Shown one piece after another: positions 46,794 through 55,557 of a stretch of DNA of 64,000 bases (positions within the stretch are counted from its first letter, which is position 1; the number at the start of each line of letters is the position of its first letter). The stretch is from Vallitalea guaymasensis (GTDB lineage: Bacteria; Bacillota; Clostridia; Lachnospirales; Vallitaleaceae). The notes below the pieces were generated by a model. That model was not told the origin of the DNA. It ran no database searches and saw only the letters and a list, made by a program, of their open reading frames with translations. The stretch covers positions 4,712,001-4,776,000 of the forward strand of contig NZ_CP058561.1 in NCBI RefSeq assembly GCF_018141425.1, in the 5' to 3' direction. A program made the position numbers and the translations under genes.

Positions 46794-47225
46794 TTAAAAT
46801 CCACAACTTGCTTTAGGAACCCCAATTTTATTAGCAATAAATTCATAACAATATCCCAGTTTAATAAGTTCCATCATACTATCATCTGTAACAAGAAGTT
46901 CAGCCATAAATAAATTGGCTTCTTTTTCTGGTTTAGATGACATATCAAAAAAAGAAAACTCTTGTAAAGCTTTTGACTTAGCAAAATTCTGATGCAGTCT
47001 ATTATGCCCTAATTCATGAGCACAAATAATAGGTTTTAACCTATCCTCAATATTTTCATTTATCACAATATATCTAAATCTAGACTGATAAAAATAAAAC
47101 CATTTAAGATTTCCTAAATCATGATACTCTACAGTAATATTCAAATCATCAGCTATTTCAAAAGGATCTCTTGTTTTGTATTTCATTATCAATTTATTAA
47201 CATCTCTCACAATATAATTAGTCAT
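46794..47225 (-). CDS. ImmA/IrrE-family metallopeptidase
   Basis: A 143-residue protein with the zinc-protease motif HELGH at residues 70-74 (ICAHELGHNRLHQ) and FEKEANLFMAELL-like KPEKEANLFMAELL downstream supplying the third ligand. ImmA-type anti-repressors cut the repressor encoded beside them and so switch on excision and transfer of the element, as in ICEBs1. It lies 30 bases downstream of the repressor gene on the same strand. The signal that activates it is unknown. Confidence 0.88.
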   Translation of the reverse strand: MTNYIVRDVNKLIMKYKTRDPFEIADDLNITVEYHDLGNLKWFYFYQSRFRYIVINENIEDRLKPIICAHELGHNRLHQNFAKSKALQEFSFFDMSSKPEKEANLFMAELLVTDDSMMELIKLGYCYEFIANKIGVPKASCGF

Positions 47226-47255
47226 AAATTCACCTGCTCATAGTACATAACAAAA

Positions 47256-47687
47256 TCATCTACTACTTTGTCTAACGTACTTTACCCTTGTTTTTCTTTT
47301 AGCATCAAAATATAATATGGTTATAGACTCAAAAAACTTATCCTGATCTTCTTCAGATAATGTACCACCTGCAAAAATAGCAGCAGTTTTTTCAATAAGC
47401 TGTTCAGCTTCTTTTTTTCTTTTGTATCCAGAATTGTCTTTAGTAGAATTAATGAAAGTACTTTCTTCTTCAGACATAACATTTACATCAATTTCATCCA
47501 TTATATAATCAGTGGTTACATTAAATATTTCGGCTAATCCCTTAATAACTTTAATATCTTTAGGAAACAGATTACCTTTTTCATAATTATATATCGTTCT
47601 TGTAGAGACTCCAAGTTTCGAAGCCAAATCTGATTGTGTTAATTTATTCTTTGTTCTTAGGTTTCTGACTTTATTGCCAAAACTCAT
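47256..47687 (-). CDS. ImmR-like Cro/CI-type repressor
   Basis: A 143-residue protein with an N-terminal HTH_3 domain (LTQSDLASKLGVSTRTIYNYEKGN, residues about 17-40) and a C-terminal region that probably dimerises and is the likely target of the adjacent protease. The start at the second ATG (47687) follows GGAGGA. It is divergent from the gene at 47853, and the shared 165-base region holds several inverted repeats suitable as operators. It probably keeps the element silent. Confidence 0.88.
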   Translation of the reverse strand: MSFGNKVRNLRTKNKLTQSDLASKLGVSTRTIYNYEKGNLFPKDIKVIKGLAEIFNVTTDYIMDEIDVNVMSEEESTFINSTKDNSGYKRKKEAEQLIEKTAAIFAGGTLSEEDQDKFFESITILYFDAKRKTRVKYVRQSSR

Positions 47688-47710
47688 ATATATTCCTCCA
47701 TTCAATTAAT

Positions 47711-47790
47711 TTCTTGTTTATAGAAACAAATTTATTGTTTATCCTTGACAAGCAAGAATCATTGTTCTAAAATCAGAAGTGAACTTCTTG
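47711..47790. promoter_or_regulatory. divergent regulatory region with promoter and operators
   Basis: The plus-strand promoter is TTGACA at 47745-47750 and TAAAAT at 47768-47773, with a 17-base spacer. Candidate operators are TTGTTT...AAACAA (47714-47729), AAACAA...TTGTTT (47725-47740) and AGAAGTGAACTTCT (47775-47788). They overlap or flank the promoter, as expected for control by the ImmR-like repressor. Confidence 0.6.
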
Positions 47791-47852
47791 TTTAATAATA
47801 TACTAGAAAGTAGTTTCTGTCAAGATAAAGCACTAGAAATGGAGGTATTCAT

Positions 47853-48395
47853 ATGAAGCATATATATCATCAAAATCATACTAATATACTAGAGTTAGGT
47901 AATAAAGATAAGACAAATCCAAATGTATATCATAATACTAAACTTCTTCTCTCTCTTTATGAAAATGTATTATGGAGAATTAATAATGATATCCAGTTGA
48001 TAAAAGAGGAATGTGAATATGAAGTTCATAAAGATTTAGATAATTTTATAGATAGTTTAGTTGATGTAGAATTATATGTTTCAAGGTCAAGGTTAGATAA
48101 TAGATTAAGAAGTATAGAAGACAGTAAGAGTCTTGTGAATTTAATTAACAAAGCTATGAAAATGGTAAAATCTTACCCTAATATTGGTGAGAGATATTAT
48201 AGTATTTTATATAAAACCTATATTACACAATATAAAAGTACTACAGATGAAATGATAGATTATTTAGCAATATCTAGGTCTACATATTTTCGTGAAAAAA
48301 AGAAAGCAGTAAATTTACTTGGAACAATATTATGGGGTTATTTAATACCTCAAATAGCTGAAGAATTAAAAAAAGTGGGATTTATTACATATTAA
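47853..48395 (+). CDS. ArpU/sigma-like HTH regulator
   Basis: A 180-residue helical protein with a C-terminal helix-turn-helix, AISRSTYFREKKKAVNLLGTILWGY (about 140-165), similar in layout to ArpU/DUF1492-type phage and ICE regulators. The N-terminal two-thirds is helical with no clear motif. It is transcribed divergently from the repressor and so would be switched on when the repressor is cut. The ribosome binding site is GGAGG. It probably activates downstream element genes; targets are unknown. Confidence 0.55.
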   Translation: MKHIYHQNHTNILELGNKDKTNPNVYHNTKLLLSLYENVLWRINNDIQLIKEECEYEVHKDLDNFIDSLVDVELYVSRSRLDNRLRSIEDSKSLVNLINKAMKMVKSYPNIGERYYSILYKTYITQYKSTTDEMIDYLAISRSTYFREKKKAVNLLGTILWGYLIPQIAEELKKVGFITY

Positions 48396-48605
48396 AATGA
48401 GACTATAATGGAACTAGAATGAGACTAGATTTAGACTTGCTTGGTACTGACATAATATTTTAATACTGATATACTTGTTACAACAAAATTTATTTAAATA
48501 AAAATTGAATATAGGGGTATAAATAGAGTTTTATAGCTTATAGTTTGAGGAGCTTTTTTTTATACCCATTTTTAAAATCATAAGACCTATAGGAATTATG
48601 AAATT

Positions 48606-48637
48606 GAGTCACACAGTTACGTGTGGCTCTTTTTTTA
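48606..48637 (+). terminator. strong terminator/attenuator ahead of sigma-like gene
   Basis: A 9-bp stem (GAGTCACAC at 48606-48614, GTGTGGCTC at 48621-48629, one G-T pair) with a 6-base loop, followed by eight T residues. It stands about 100 bases before the sigma-like gene, between it and the likely upstream promoter. Confidence 0.75.
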
Positions 48638-48663
48638 TGCCCTTTTTTAAGAAAGGAGAAGAA

Positions 48664-48690
48664 ATGAAAATTAGATGCCGTAGCCCATAA
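48664..48690 (+). CDS. 8-codon leader peptide (MKIRCRSP)
   Basis: A strong AAAGGAG five bases upstream of ATG, then eight codons and TAA. The stop codon lies inside the left arm of a helix that covers the ribosome binding site of the next gene, so translation of the leader could open or close that helix. The peptide has an Arg-Cys-Arg stretch. Confidence 0.45.
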   Translation: MKIRCRSP

Positions 48691-48736
48691 CCTTTGTTTT
48701 TTTACCTAATTAAATCATAAAAATTGGAGGTTATGG
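48685..48736 (+). promoter_or_regulatory. helix sequestering the ribosome binding site
   Basis: CCATAACCT (48685-48693) is perfectly complementary to AGGTTATGG (48728-48736). The right arm includes part of the GGAGG used by the gene at 48740, so this pairing would block its translation. Confidence 0.55.
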
Positions 48737-48739
48737 AAG

Positions 48740-49141
48740 ATGAAAGTAAAAATTAATTATGAAGGTACTGAAATTTTAGTAGAAGAAGAAATTAAAATAT
48801 GTTTAGACGAACTTAAAAGAGAAGAAGAGTCTAGAAAAAGGAAAAACAGAAGAAAAGAAATATTATGGGATGCTATATTAATTGAGGGAATGGAAGTACT
48901 TGAGTTATTGAATATGAGTTCTATAGAAGATGAAGTTATTGAGGATATTTATTTACAAGGACTTTATTCATTACTAATAGGTTTAGAAGACTTTGATAAA
49001 AAACTAATAAAAGATCGTTTTGTAAATGAACTAAAATACAAGGAGCTTTCAACCAAATATAATATGCCTGTTAGTTCTATCCAATATAAGCTTGAAAGAA
49101 TCTATAAATACATAAATTGTGAATTAACAAAAAATAATTAA
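48740..49141 (+). CDS. sigma-70 region 4-like regulator
   Basis: A 133-residue protein. The C-terminal part (about 85-125, DKKLIKDRFVNELKYKELSTKYNMPVSSIQYKLERIYKYI) is a sigma-70 region 4-type helix-turn-helix. The N-terminal half is charged and helical. Similar small sigma-like proteins regulate Tn916-like elements. Expression seems to be limited by a terminator and by a helix over the ribosome binding site just upstream. It is followed by another structured RNA segment. Role inferred from position. Confidence 0.65.
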   Translation: MKVKINYEGTEILVEEEIKICLDELKREEESRKRKNRRKEILWDAILIEGMEVLELLNMSSIEDEVIEDIYLQGLYSLLIGLEDFDKKLIKDRFVNELKYKELSTKYNMPVSSIQYKLERIYKYINCELTKNN

Positions 49142-49166
49142 ATAAATAATAAAAAGTTTCCGTAAA

Positions 49167-49245
49167 AATATGCTCTCAATGTCCTAAAGGGTGAAGGGGT
49201 ATTCTCCTTCACCTGAACATTGAAAAAAGATAGAGCATATTTTGT
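49167..49245 (+). promoter_or_regulatory. three nested helices followed by T-rich tract
   Basis: Three coaxial-looking helices: ATATGCTCT with AGAGCATAT (outer), CAATGT (49177-49182) with ACATTG (49217-49222), and GGTGAAGG (49190-49197) with CCTTCACC (49206-49213). A TTTTGTTTT tract follows. It may be a terminator of the sigma-like gene or a regulatory RNA for the helicase operon. Confidence 0.55.
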
Positions 49246-49628
49246 TTTATCTATAAGTTATATTTAAGTACGTTACCTTATGACCGAAAGGAAAGCGACA
49301 TGAGGAAAACCGCAATAATGAGTATACACTCTAGCGATAAGTTTTGCCTTGAAATTATTTTTAGGAAGAATAATTTGCAATGACTCATAAGGGAAAATAA
49401 TGATACTTCTACCTAGTCCTAAGACATCCTATGGAGGGTAGCTAGTTTAGATACTGGAAAATAAATATCTATGTTTGAGAGAGAATATAGAGATTTTTTA
49501 TGAGCAGATTAGCTAACTGCTGCTTAAATATTATGATATGTTAATAAAACTTAGCCATTGACTAATGTATCAAATTATTTTGATGTAATAGTCAGTTACT
49601 AAATATAAAGAGGTGGAATGAACTAAAA
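49246..49628 (+). other. long leader before the helicase gene
   Basis: About 380 bases with no gene. The stretch 49275-49450 is richer in GC and purines than its surroundings and contains several short complementary segments, so it may be structured RNA. No known riboswitch was recognised. Confidence 0.35.
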
Positions 49629-51953
49629 ATGGATATTGAAAAAGATAACTACGGATTTATAGAAATAAGAGATGATTTAATTAATAAGAAAATAATTAAA
49701 AAAGGTTCAAAGATAAGATTTAAGATTGATAACATTATACTATCTGAATTTTATACAGGTAAATCCTATAGTTATAATGTAATTAATGTAGAAACTAATG
49801 AATCTAAGCATTTATATCATAGTAAAAAACAACTTAGTGAAGAAAAATATGAAGATGTAAAAGAAAAATTACTATCACTATCTATAATAAAAGAGCAAGA
49901 CAATATTGCAATAGATAATAGTGTTAAAAATACTGAAAGAGATAAAGAGTTGATTAAATATATTTTTAATATTATTTTACCTAAGTATGGTTTTACAATA
50001 AGAGAAAGCCAGATAGATTTATCATTAACTATGTATGATGCTATAAAAAACAATAGGATTGCTTTATGTGAAGCAGAAGTTGGAACTGGCAAAACTTTTT
50101 CATATTTGATAGCAGCTATAATAAGTAGATTTTCTGGTTATGTAACCAATGTATTACCTATAGTTATATCAACATCAAGTATTACACTGCAAAAGGCAAT
50201 AAAAGAAGATTATATACCGCTTATTTCTAGAATTCTTAAAACAGAGGGAATATTATATAGAGATTTATCAGCTGTTATTAGAAAAGGGAAAAGTCATTAT
50301 ATATGTGATAAGAGGTTAAAAGATTGTGTAGATTCAATTCCTTATAAAAAGGATAAAAATGAATTTAAAATATTGAGCAAATTATTAGATGTTGGAGTTG
50401 ATGGTATTGATCTTGATAGATATGATGAAATAAATAAATACGTTAAAAGTAGGATAAATGTAACAGATAAATGCAATAACAGATGTCCTCAATATCAATA
50501 TTGTAGATATAATAGATTTTTAAAACATGCAAAATCATTCAATTATGATATCCAGATATGTAATCATAATTATTTTTTTGCGGATATAAAAAAACGGAGT
50601 GATAATAAATCTGAAATAATTCCAGATTATTCAATAGTAATTATAGATGAATGTCATAAAATAATTAATGCAGCTAGACAGATATATGGGATGAAAATAG
50701 AAAAAGCAAAAATTGATAGGTTAATTAATTCAATATTTAAGATCAGATTCAATAAGGGAAAAGATTATATAGTTAAAGAATATGCAAAAAAATTAAAGAG
50801 CAGAGTTGAATGGTTATATAGTTCTCTATTAGGAACTATCATAAATGATGAGGGAAAAGAAACAGAAAGATACAGGATTATAATTAAGACAAGTACAGAA
50901 AAATTAATAAGAAGAATCATTTATAACATTAACAGCCTTATCTACAATCTTGATAATAATGAATTCAAATATAAAGATGCATCAACTAGATATACAATTA
51001 ATTTATTGCTAGAAACAAAAGAAAAGCTACATATATTAATTAACAATAAACATATAACATATTGGATGGAGTTAGAAAACATAGATAAAAATAAAGCAAG
51101 TATATGTTGGGTGCCAAAAGAACTTAATAAAATTATATATAGTCATTTATGGATGAATAGAATACCTATTATATTGACATCTGGAACAATATCAGAAAGA
51201 GGTTCATTTACATATTTTAAGCATAAAACAGGTATTGATTTAGTTGGTATGCCAAATAGTCAAAGGAGAGCAAAGTTACAGGAAGTAAGCAAAAGCTCTC
51301 CTTTTAATTATAATGAAAACACCATAATGTATATCAATGATAGATTACCATTTCCTAATTCAAGAGATATAAAATATATTAATTCAATAACTAGTGAGAT
51401 AGCAAGGATTATAAAAGCAACTCATGGTCATGCAATGGTTTTATTCACTTCATATAGAACAATGGAATTAGTCTACAATAGAATAACAAAATTAGTGAAG
51501 AAGTACTCAATGATCAAAATGGGAAAGGGATATAATAATTGTTTGAATAGATTTAAAACAAGTAAAAATGGAGTTTTATTCGCAGCAGGTGCAGCATGGG
51601 AAGGAATTGATATAAGTGGTGATATTTTATCGTCGATTATAATAGTTAAACTTCCATTTGCTGTACCTGATCCTTTATCAAAATATGAACAAACATGTTA
51701 TAAGGATTTTAATGAATATAAAGATAAGGTTATATTACCTGAAATGATTATCAAGTTAAAACAAGGTGTTGGCAGACTTATAAGAAGTGAAACAGATACA
51801 GGTGTTATATCAATATTAGACAGTAGAATGAACGTTAAAAAGGATTATTATAGTAGAGTAATAAATGCATTACCTAAATGTAAAGTTACTAATGATATAG
51901 AAGATGTGAAAAAATTTATACAAGATAATAAAAGTATTGAGTATTTTAAATGA
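49629..51953 (+). CDS. DinG/XPD-type superfamily 2 DNA helicase
   Basis: A 774-residue helicase. Walker A is EVGTGKTFSY near residues 149-157. Four Cys of a probable iron-sulfur cluster lie near 226-295 (CDKRLKDC and CNNRCPQYQYC). The DECH box IIDECHKI is near 338-345, LTSGT near 520, and motif VI QGVGRLIRS near 710-718. DinG-type helicases unwind 5'-3' and act in replication and repair of displaced strands; in an ICE it may help replication or transfer. ATG start with weak spacing from GAGGTGG. No damage seen. Confidence 0.8.
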   Translation: MDIEKDNYGFIEIRDDLINKKIIKKGSKIRFKIDNIILSEFYTGKSYSYNVINVETNESKHLYHSKKQLSEEKYEDVKEKLLSLSIIKEQDNIAIDNSVKNTERDKELIKYIFNIILPKYGFTIRESQIDLSLTMYDAIKNNRIALCEAEVGTGKTFSYLIAAIISRFSGYVTNVLPIVISTSSITLQKAIKEDYIPLISRILKTEGILYRDLSAVIRKGKSHYICDKRLKDCVDSIPYKKDKNEFKILSKLLDVGVDGIDLDRYDEINKYVKSRINVTDKCNNRCPQYQYCRYNRFLKHAKSFNYDIQICNHNYFFADIKKRSDNKSEIIPDYSIVIIDECHKIINAARQIYGMKIEKAKIDRLINSIFKIRFNKGKDYIVKEYAKKLKSRVEWLYSSLLGTIINDEGKETERYRIIIKTSTEKLIRRIIYNINSLIYNLDNNEFKYKDASTRYTINLLLETKEKLHILINNKHITYWMELENIDKNKASICWVPKELNKIIYSHLWMNRIPIILTSGTISERGSFTYFKHKTGIDLVGMPNSQRRAKLQEVSKSSPFNYNENTIMYINDRLPFPNSRDIKYINSITSEIARIIKATHGHAMVLFTSYRTMELVYNRITKLVKKYSMIKMGKGYNNCLNRFKTSKNGVLFAAGAAWEGIDISGDILSSIIIVKLPFAVPDPLSKYEQTCYKDFNEYKDKVILPEMIIKLKQGVGRLIRSETDTGVISILDSRMNVKKDYYSRVINALPKCKVTNDIEDVKKFIQDNKSIEYFK

Positions 51954-52229
51954 AGCTAAAGTAGTATTACTTATACATATGATAAATTATACATGATTAT
52001 TTGGAGGAATTTTAGTGAATAGTAAATTCAAAAGGATGAATTGCGTAAACAAGTCAGTTCTATTATAATAATATTTATTGGATATTGCCTTGTGCTATTA
52101 TACAATTGATTAGATGTGTTATATAGTATTAATATTATCTTCAGTTAGATTAATATTTTAAGGAGTTTAGTAAATACGAATACCTTATATCCATTATAGA
52201 AGGCACTAGTGTTAATGATGGGAGAAAAA
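51954..52229 (+). other. non-coding stretch with a small broken frame
   Basis: Contains GGAGGAATTTTAGTG followed by a short frame from 52016 that stops after 17 codons. A different frame (52041-52109) continues as KDELRKQVSSIIIIFIGYCLVLLYN and a stop. It looks like a frameshifted single-pass membrane micro-protein. Nothing else was seen. Confidence 0.35.
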
Positions 52230-52662
52230 ATGGAGTATATCAATGACCAAAACCAAAAATACAAGAATAAAGTAATAGAAGAAATAAATAGAAGGCAAAT
52301 GATTTCTTATATGAATGATACTAAATGGACTGAATTACGGAAAGGTATTGGAGAATTATTATTTCCACCGCCATATGAGATGAAATATGTTCTAGAGGAA
52401 TCACAAGATATTAGATTTAATAGTGATGTATGGTATTGGGGTGACTGGAGTGAAGAGACAATGAGACCATATTACGCTATTGAATGGGTAAAAAGTCAGA
52501 CCGAGATATATTAAGAAAATTGGTAAATATGTAGAGGATCAGATAATTGATGAAACGAAAGATTTTATTGCATTATTACATAAATTAAATATATTTTATC
52601 ATGAACAAGAGGGAGCATTTCTAATATATGGCTATAGATGTGCGAGTGATAGAAAGGAGTAG
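52230..52662 (+). pseudogene. DUF6678-like protein with a frameshift
   Basis: The first frame ends at 52514 after EWVKSQTEIY. The other frame from about 52494 gives VRPRYIKKIGKYVEDQIIDETKDFIALLHKLNIFYHEQEGAFLIYGYR to a stop at 52662, which is the expected continuation of this family. One base gained or lost near 52490-52500 explains it. Joined, the protein is about 143 residues long with TKWTELRKGIGEL near its start. From memory, DUF6678 proteins occur in immunity and defence neighbourhoods. ATG 52230 is selected by GGGAG. Confidence 0.65.
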
Positions 52663-52689
52663 AAATATCTATTAGTTTATTAAAATTTC

Positions 52690-53250
52690 ATGAGGGGGAT
52701 TGTTGTGATTGAGTTAGATGAAGAATCAATGAGGATATATAATGAAAGTCAATATACACATAACTCAACAGATAATAATAGAATGTATAACAAGCATTAC
52801 TATGGTGTAAACTGCAACAAGCAAAATGTATCAACTCAAATAGGAATAAGATATACGGTTACTGATGCAAATGTTATTTTATTAGCATCAGGTGGAGTTA
52901 GTGGTCTACATGATACATGTTATATTGTAGATCAAGGTACTCTATTAATATGTGTTGGTGATTGTATATTCTCAATAAATATTATGGACTTGTCTTTAAA
53001 TTGGGTTATACAAGGTGACGATATTACTTGTTTTCAGATGTTTAAAGCTAATGATATGTATGTAATTCATGGAGAATTAGGAATATCTGCAGTAACTTCA
53101 GATGGTGAAATAAGATGGTGCTTTAGAGGCAGAAATATATTTGTTACACCTGATGGTAAAGACGATTTTAGAATAATAGATGATAAGATACATTTAACTG
53201 ATTGGGAAGGAAATAAATATATACTAGACCTAGAGGGGAATCTACTATAA
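52690..53250 (+). CDS. immunity-like protein with beta-strand repeats
   Basis: A 186-residue soluble protein built of short beta-strand repeats (LNWVIQGDDITCFQMFKANDMYVIHGELGISAVTSDGEIRWCFRGRNIFVTPDG, residues about 100-155). It resembles a family of probable immunity proteins of polymorphic toxins. No toxin gene lies beside it, so it would be an orphan. ATG with AGGGGG; the alternative GTG at 52702 would give a slightly shorter product. Function not assigned with certainty. Confidence 0.55.
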   Translation: MRGIVVIELDEESMRIYNESQYTHNSTDNNRMYNKHYYGVNCNKQNVSTQIGIRYTVTDANVILLASGGVSGLHDTCYIVDQGTLLICVGDCIFSINIMDLSLNWVIQGDDITCFQMFKANDMYVIHGELGISAVTSDGEIRWCFRGRNIFVTPDGKDDFRIIDDKIHLTDWEGNKYILDLEGNLL

Positions 53251-53309
53251 TTAGATAGACAAAATGAAAGCATATGTCCTCTTTTAGTTGAGAAAAGGAG
53301 AGCAAGACA

Positions 53310-54179
53310 ATGGAACAAACATATAGTTTAAACAACCCTATGCCACCACTATGGCTTATGTATCCACATATAAGCAGATACAGTATAGGATGGCGTATGG
53401 GATATGGTGAAGATTATGCTTATAACTTTTATCAGTGGTATACAAGTTTAAGTGATATTGAACAAAATAAGTATGAAAATATGTTTCCAGAACCAAAGGG
53501 ATGGCTTGGTTGGTACAATGATACACATGAAGATGTTTATGATAACAACATACTTTTATGGGATAAGGATTGTAAATTAAAATATAATCTTCAGCGAATA
53601 CAGAAAGATTTTAGCAAAGGTAAAAAGCTTAAATATATCTTTTTCTGGGGGCATCAGCCTTCTACAGATGGAAAAATTATAAAGAGTTGCATGAGCCAAT
53701 GGTGGAAAAGTTCATTTGCGATTGAAACAGATACATATTGTTGTATGGAGCAATATATGATGGCAGAAAAGGCTAGATTATTTAACGACCATGAAATATT
53801 AGATAAGATATTAAACAACAAAAGTCCTAAGCAAATAAAAGAACTTGGAAGACAAGTAAGGGGATTTGATAATACCAAATGGGAAAAATACAGTGCAAGT
53901 ATTATATTAAATGGTAACTTAGCAAAGTTTCTACAAGATGAAAATCTAAAACAATTCTTAATGAAAACAAAGGATAAGATTCTTGTAGAAGCAAGTCCAT
54001 ATGATAAGATATGGGGAATAGGTCTATCCGCAGACCATGATAATGCAAATAATCCTGTGTTATGGAAGGGACAAAATTTATTAGGTTTTGCCTTAATGGA
54101 AGTAAGGGATGAACTTATTAGGATATGTAAGAATGAGAATATAATAGATTATGAAAAATTGCATAAGCAATTTGACTAG
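53310..54179 (+). CDS. NADAR-family (YbiA-like) protein
   Basis: A 289-residue protein with an N-terminal extension and a NADAR domain (about 110-285): YIFFWGHQPSTDGK, CCMEQYMMAEKARLFND, QIKELGRQVRGFDNTKWEKY, ILVEASPYDKIWGIGLS and LLGFALMEVRDEL. These are the conserved blocks of the fold, including the Glu of the MEQ motif. NADAR proteins hydrolyse N-glycosidic bonds and in some systems remove ADP-ribose from DNA as antitoxins of DarT-like toxins. No DarT homologue is seen in the window. Strong ATG start with AAAGGAG. Confidence 0.88.
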   Translation: MEQTYSLNNPMPPLWLMYPHISRYSIGWRMGYGEDYAYNFYQWYTSLSDIEQNKYENMFPEPKGWLGWYNDTHEDVYDNNILLWDKDCKLKYNLQRIQKDFSKGKKLKYIFFWGHQPSTDGKIIKSCMSQWWKSSFAIETDTYCCMEQYMMAEKARLFNDHEILDKILNNKSPKQIKELGRQVRGFDNTKWEKYSASIILNGNLAKFLQDENLKQFLMKTKDKILVEASPYDKIWGIGLSADHDNANNPVLWKGQNLLGFALMEVRDELIRICKNENIIDYEKLHKQFD

Positions 54180-54257
54180 TTGAAGTAGAAAAAAATCACG
54201 ATAAACCATTAATTCTATGATAATACAACAAAAATTTATATTTAACGGAGACCAACC

Positions 54258-54809
54258 ATGAAATTAGAACTAAATGAACTTCAGCAATGGATATACGATC
54301 TTATTTATAATAATAACAGTATTTATAAATTTGAAGATTGGATTTACTATAACGATAATATAATGACATATATATCTTATGATGACTATATAGATTTGAT
54401 ATCTATAGACTATAAAGATAAGTATGCTAGAGGCAATCTACTTAGGATTATTGACCAATATGTAGATTATGGAGTTTTTGAATCAATTAACTTAATAAGA
54501 TTGCTAGAAAAATGCTTAGATAAAAATTTGAACTTTGATCAGTTAGCTCTTATATACCAAGAATTTTATTATATGTATTGCAACGGATATACTTTCTTAG
54601 ATGAGCTAGGGATAACTTATGGTCTAGCATGTATTGTACCACCAAGCAAATTTTCTTCAAATGATTGGGATAAATTAAGGGATACCGAAAAAGAAGAAAT
54701 CATTAATAGTTTTTATCCGGAGGTAAAAGTGTATATTGAGAATGCAATAGAGTTAATTGTTGAAGAAAAAATAGTACTGACAGGATGTAAGAATGAGTTG
54801 GAGAGATAG
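54258..54809 (+). CDS. immunity-like protein, unrecognised
   Basis: A 183-residue acidic, helical protein rich in Tyr, Asp and Ile. It has no signal peptide or membrane helix. It lies in the row of small soluble genes after the NADAR gene. Acidic composition, small size and neighbours fit immunity proteins, but no family is recognised. ATG start after ACGGAG. Confidence 0.45.
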   Translation: MKLELNELQQWIYDLIYNNNSIYKFEDWIYYNDNIMTYISYDDYIDLISIDYKDKYARGNLLRIIDQYVDYGVFESINLIRLLEKCLDKNLNFDQLALIYQEFYYMYCNGYTFLDELGITYGLACIVPPSKFSSNDWDKLRDTEKEEIINSFYPEVKVYIENAIELIVEEKIVLTGCKNELER

Positions 54810-54868
54810 ATATTTGTTGATAATAGGTAATTGATAAAATTTAATAGCTACAAAGGAGAGTGGTTATA

Positions 54869-55444
54869 ATGGGACATACTTTAGAAAATTTTAAGGAAAT
54901 TAAAACAAGTCATGAGATAGAAGAATTCTTGAATTCAGTAGGTTGTTTTCACGATGCAATATTAAAAGAAGTGCATATCTTAAATTCTGGATATGTTGAT
55001 AATGACTTGGGTATGAGTTTTGGAGGATTTGACTTAAGAGTCTTAATTCAACGGCAATATAGGGAAATGTCAGCTATAGAGTTATTACTAAGTAATGTAA
55101 GTGACATGAATATAGCAAACTCAGATGATATATATTCCTCATGCGGTGAAGTTAATACTGATATAATTACAGGACAAAAGCATATAAAAATAGATTTATA
55201 CGGTAATCAATTTACGTGTAAAAGACTATTTTGGCGTGATGCTTCCGAATGGATGGGAATCCATAGTAAGTTTGGTGAAGATTTTAGTATTGAAACTTTA
55301 AATGAGTATGAACAATTGGAAGATGGATGGGTTATTTGTAAAGAATGTTATGAAGCATGGAAAACTAGTAGCAAGATTATACAATGCCCCAAGTGCTTCA
55401 GAGATCGTATATCTAATAATACTAACTTTAGAAGGAATATATGA
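54869..55444 (+). CDS. immunity-like protein with C-terminal zinc ribbon
   Basis: A 191-residue protein. The N-terminal part (HEIEEFLNSVGCFHDAILKEVHILNSGYV) resembles a family of small immunity-type proteins. The C-terminus has two CxxC-type pairs, CKECYEAW and CPKCF, forming a zinc ribbon. ATG 54869 is chosen because AAAGGAGAG lies nine bases upstream. It is one of four adjacent soluble orphans (52230-55444). Function unknown. Confidence 0.5.
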   Translation: MGHTLENFKEIKTSHEIEEFLNSVGCFHDAILKEVHILNSGYVDNDLGMSFGGFDLRVLIQRQYREMSAIELLLSNVSDMNIANSDDIYSSCGEVNTDIITGQKHIKIDLYGNQFTCKRLFWRDASEWMGIHSKFGEDFSIETLNEYEQLEDGWVICKECYEAWKTSSKIIQCPKCFRDRISNNTNFRRNI

Positions 55445-55557
55445 TATAAAAGTAGGCAATAAGTGATGGATGATATATGCATAGAAAAATGATATTTTCT
55501 TCTAAAATTAAGCTCATATAATTATAAGAGATAATTTTCAACAGATTGGAGTAAATC

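Larger units (their letters stand above)
48396..48739 (+). other. leader region with terminator-like hairpins before sigma-like gene
   Basis: About 340 bases. A long stem closes GGGTATAAA (48515-48523) against TTTATACCC (48559-48567). A strong terminator follows at 48606-48637, then an 8-codon leader frame at 48664 and a helix over the ribosome binding site. These parts are listed separately. Together they look like an attenuator. Confidence 0.5.

Noticed and set aside
49275-49450. Group II intron or known riboswitch
   Set aside because: Some short segments looked suggestive, but no domain V-like hairpin, reverse transcriptase or known aptamer core was found.
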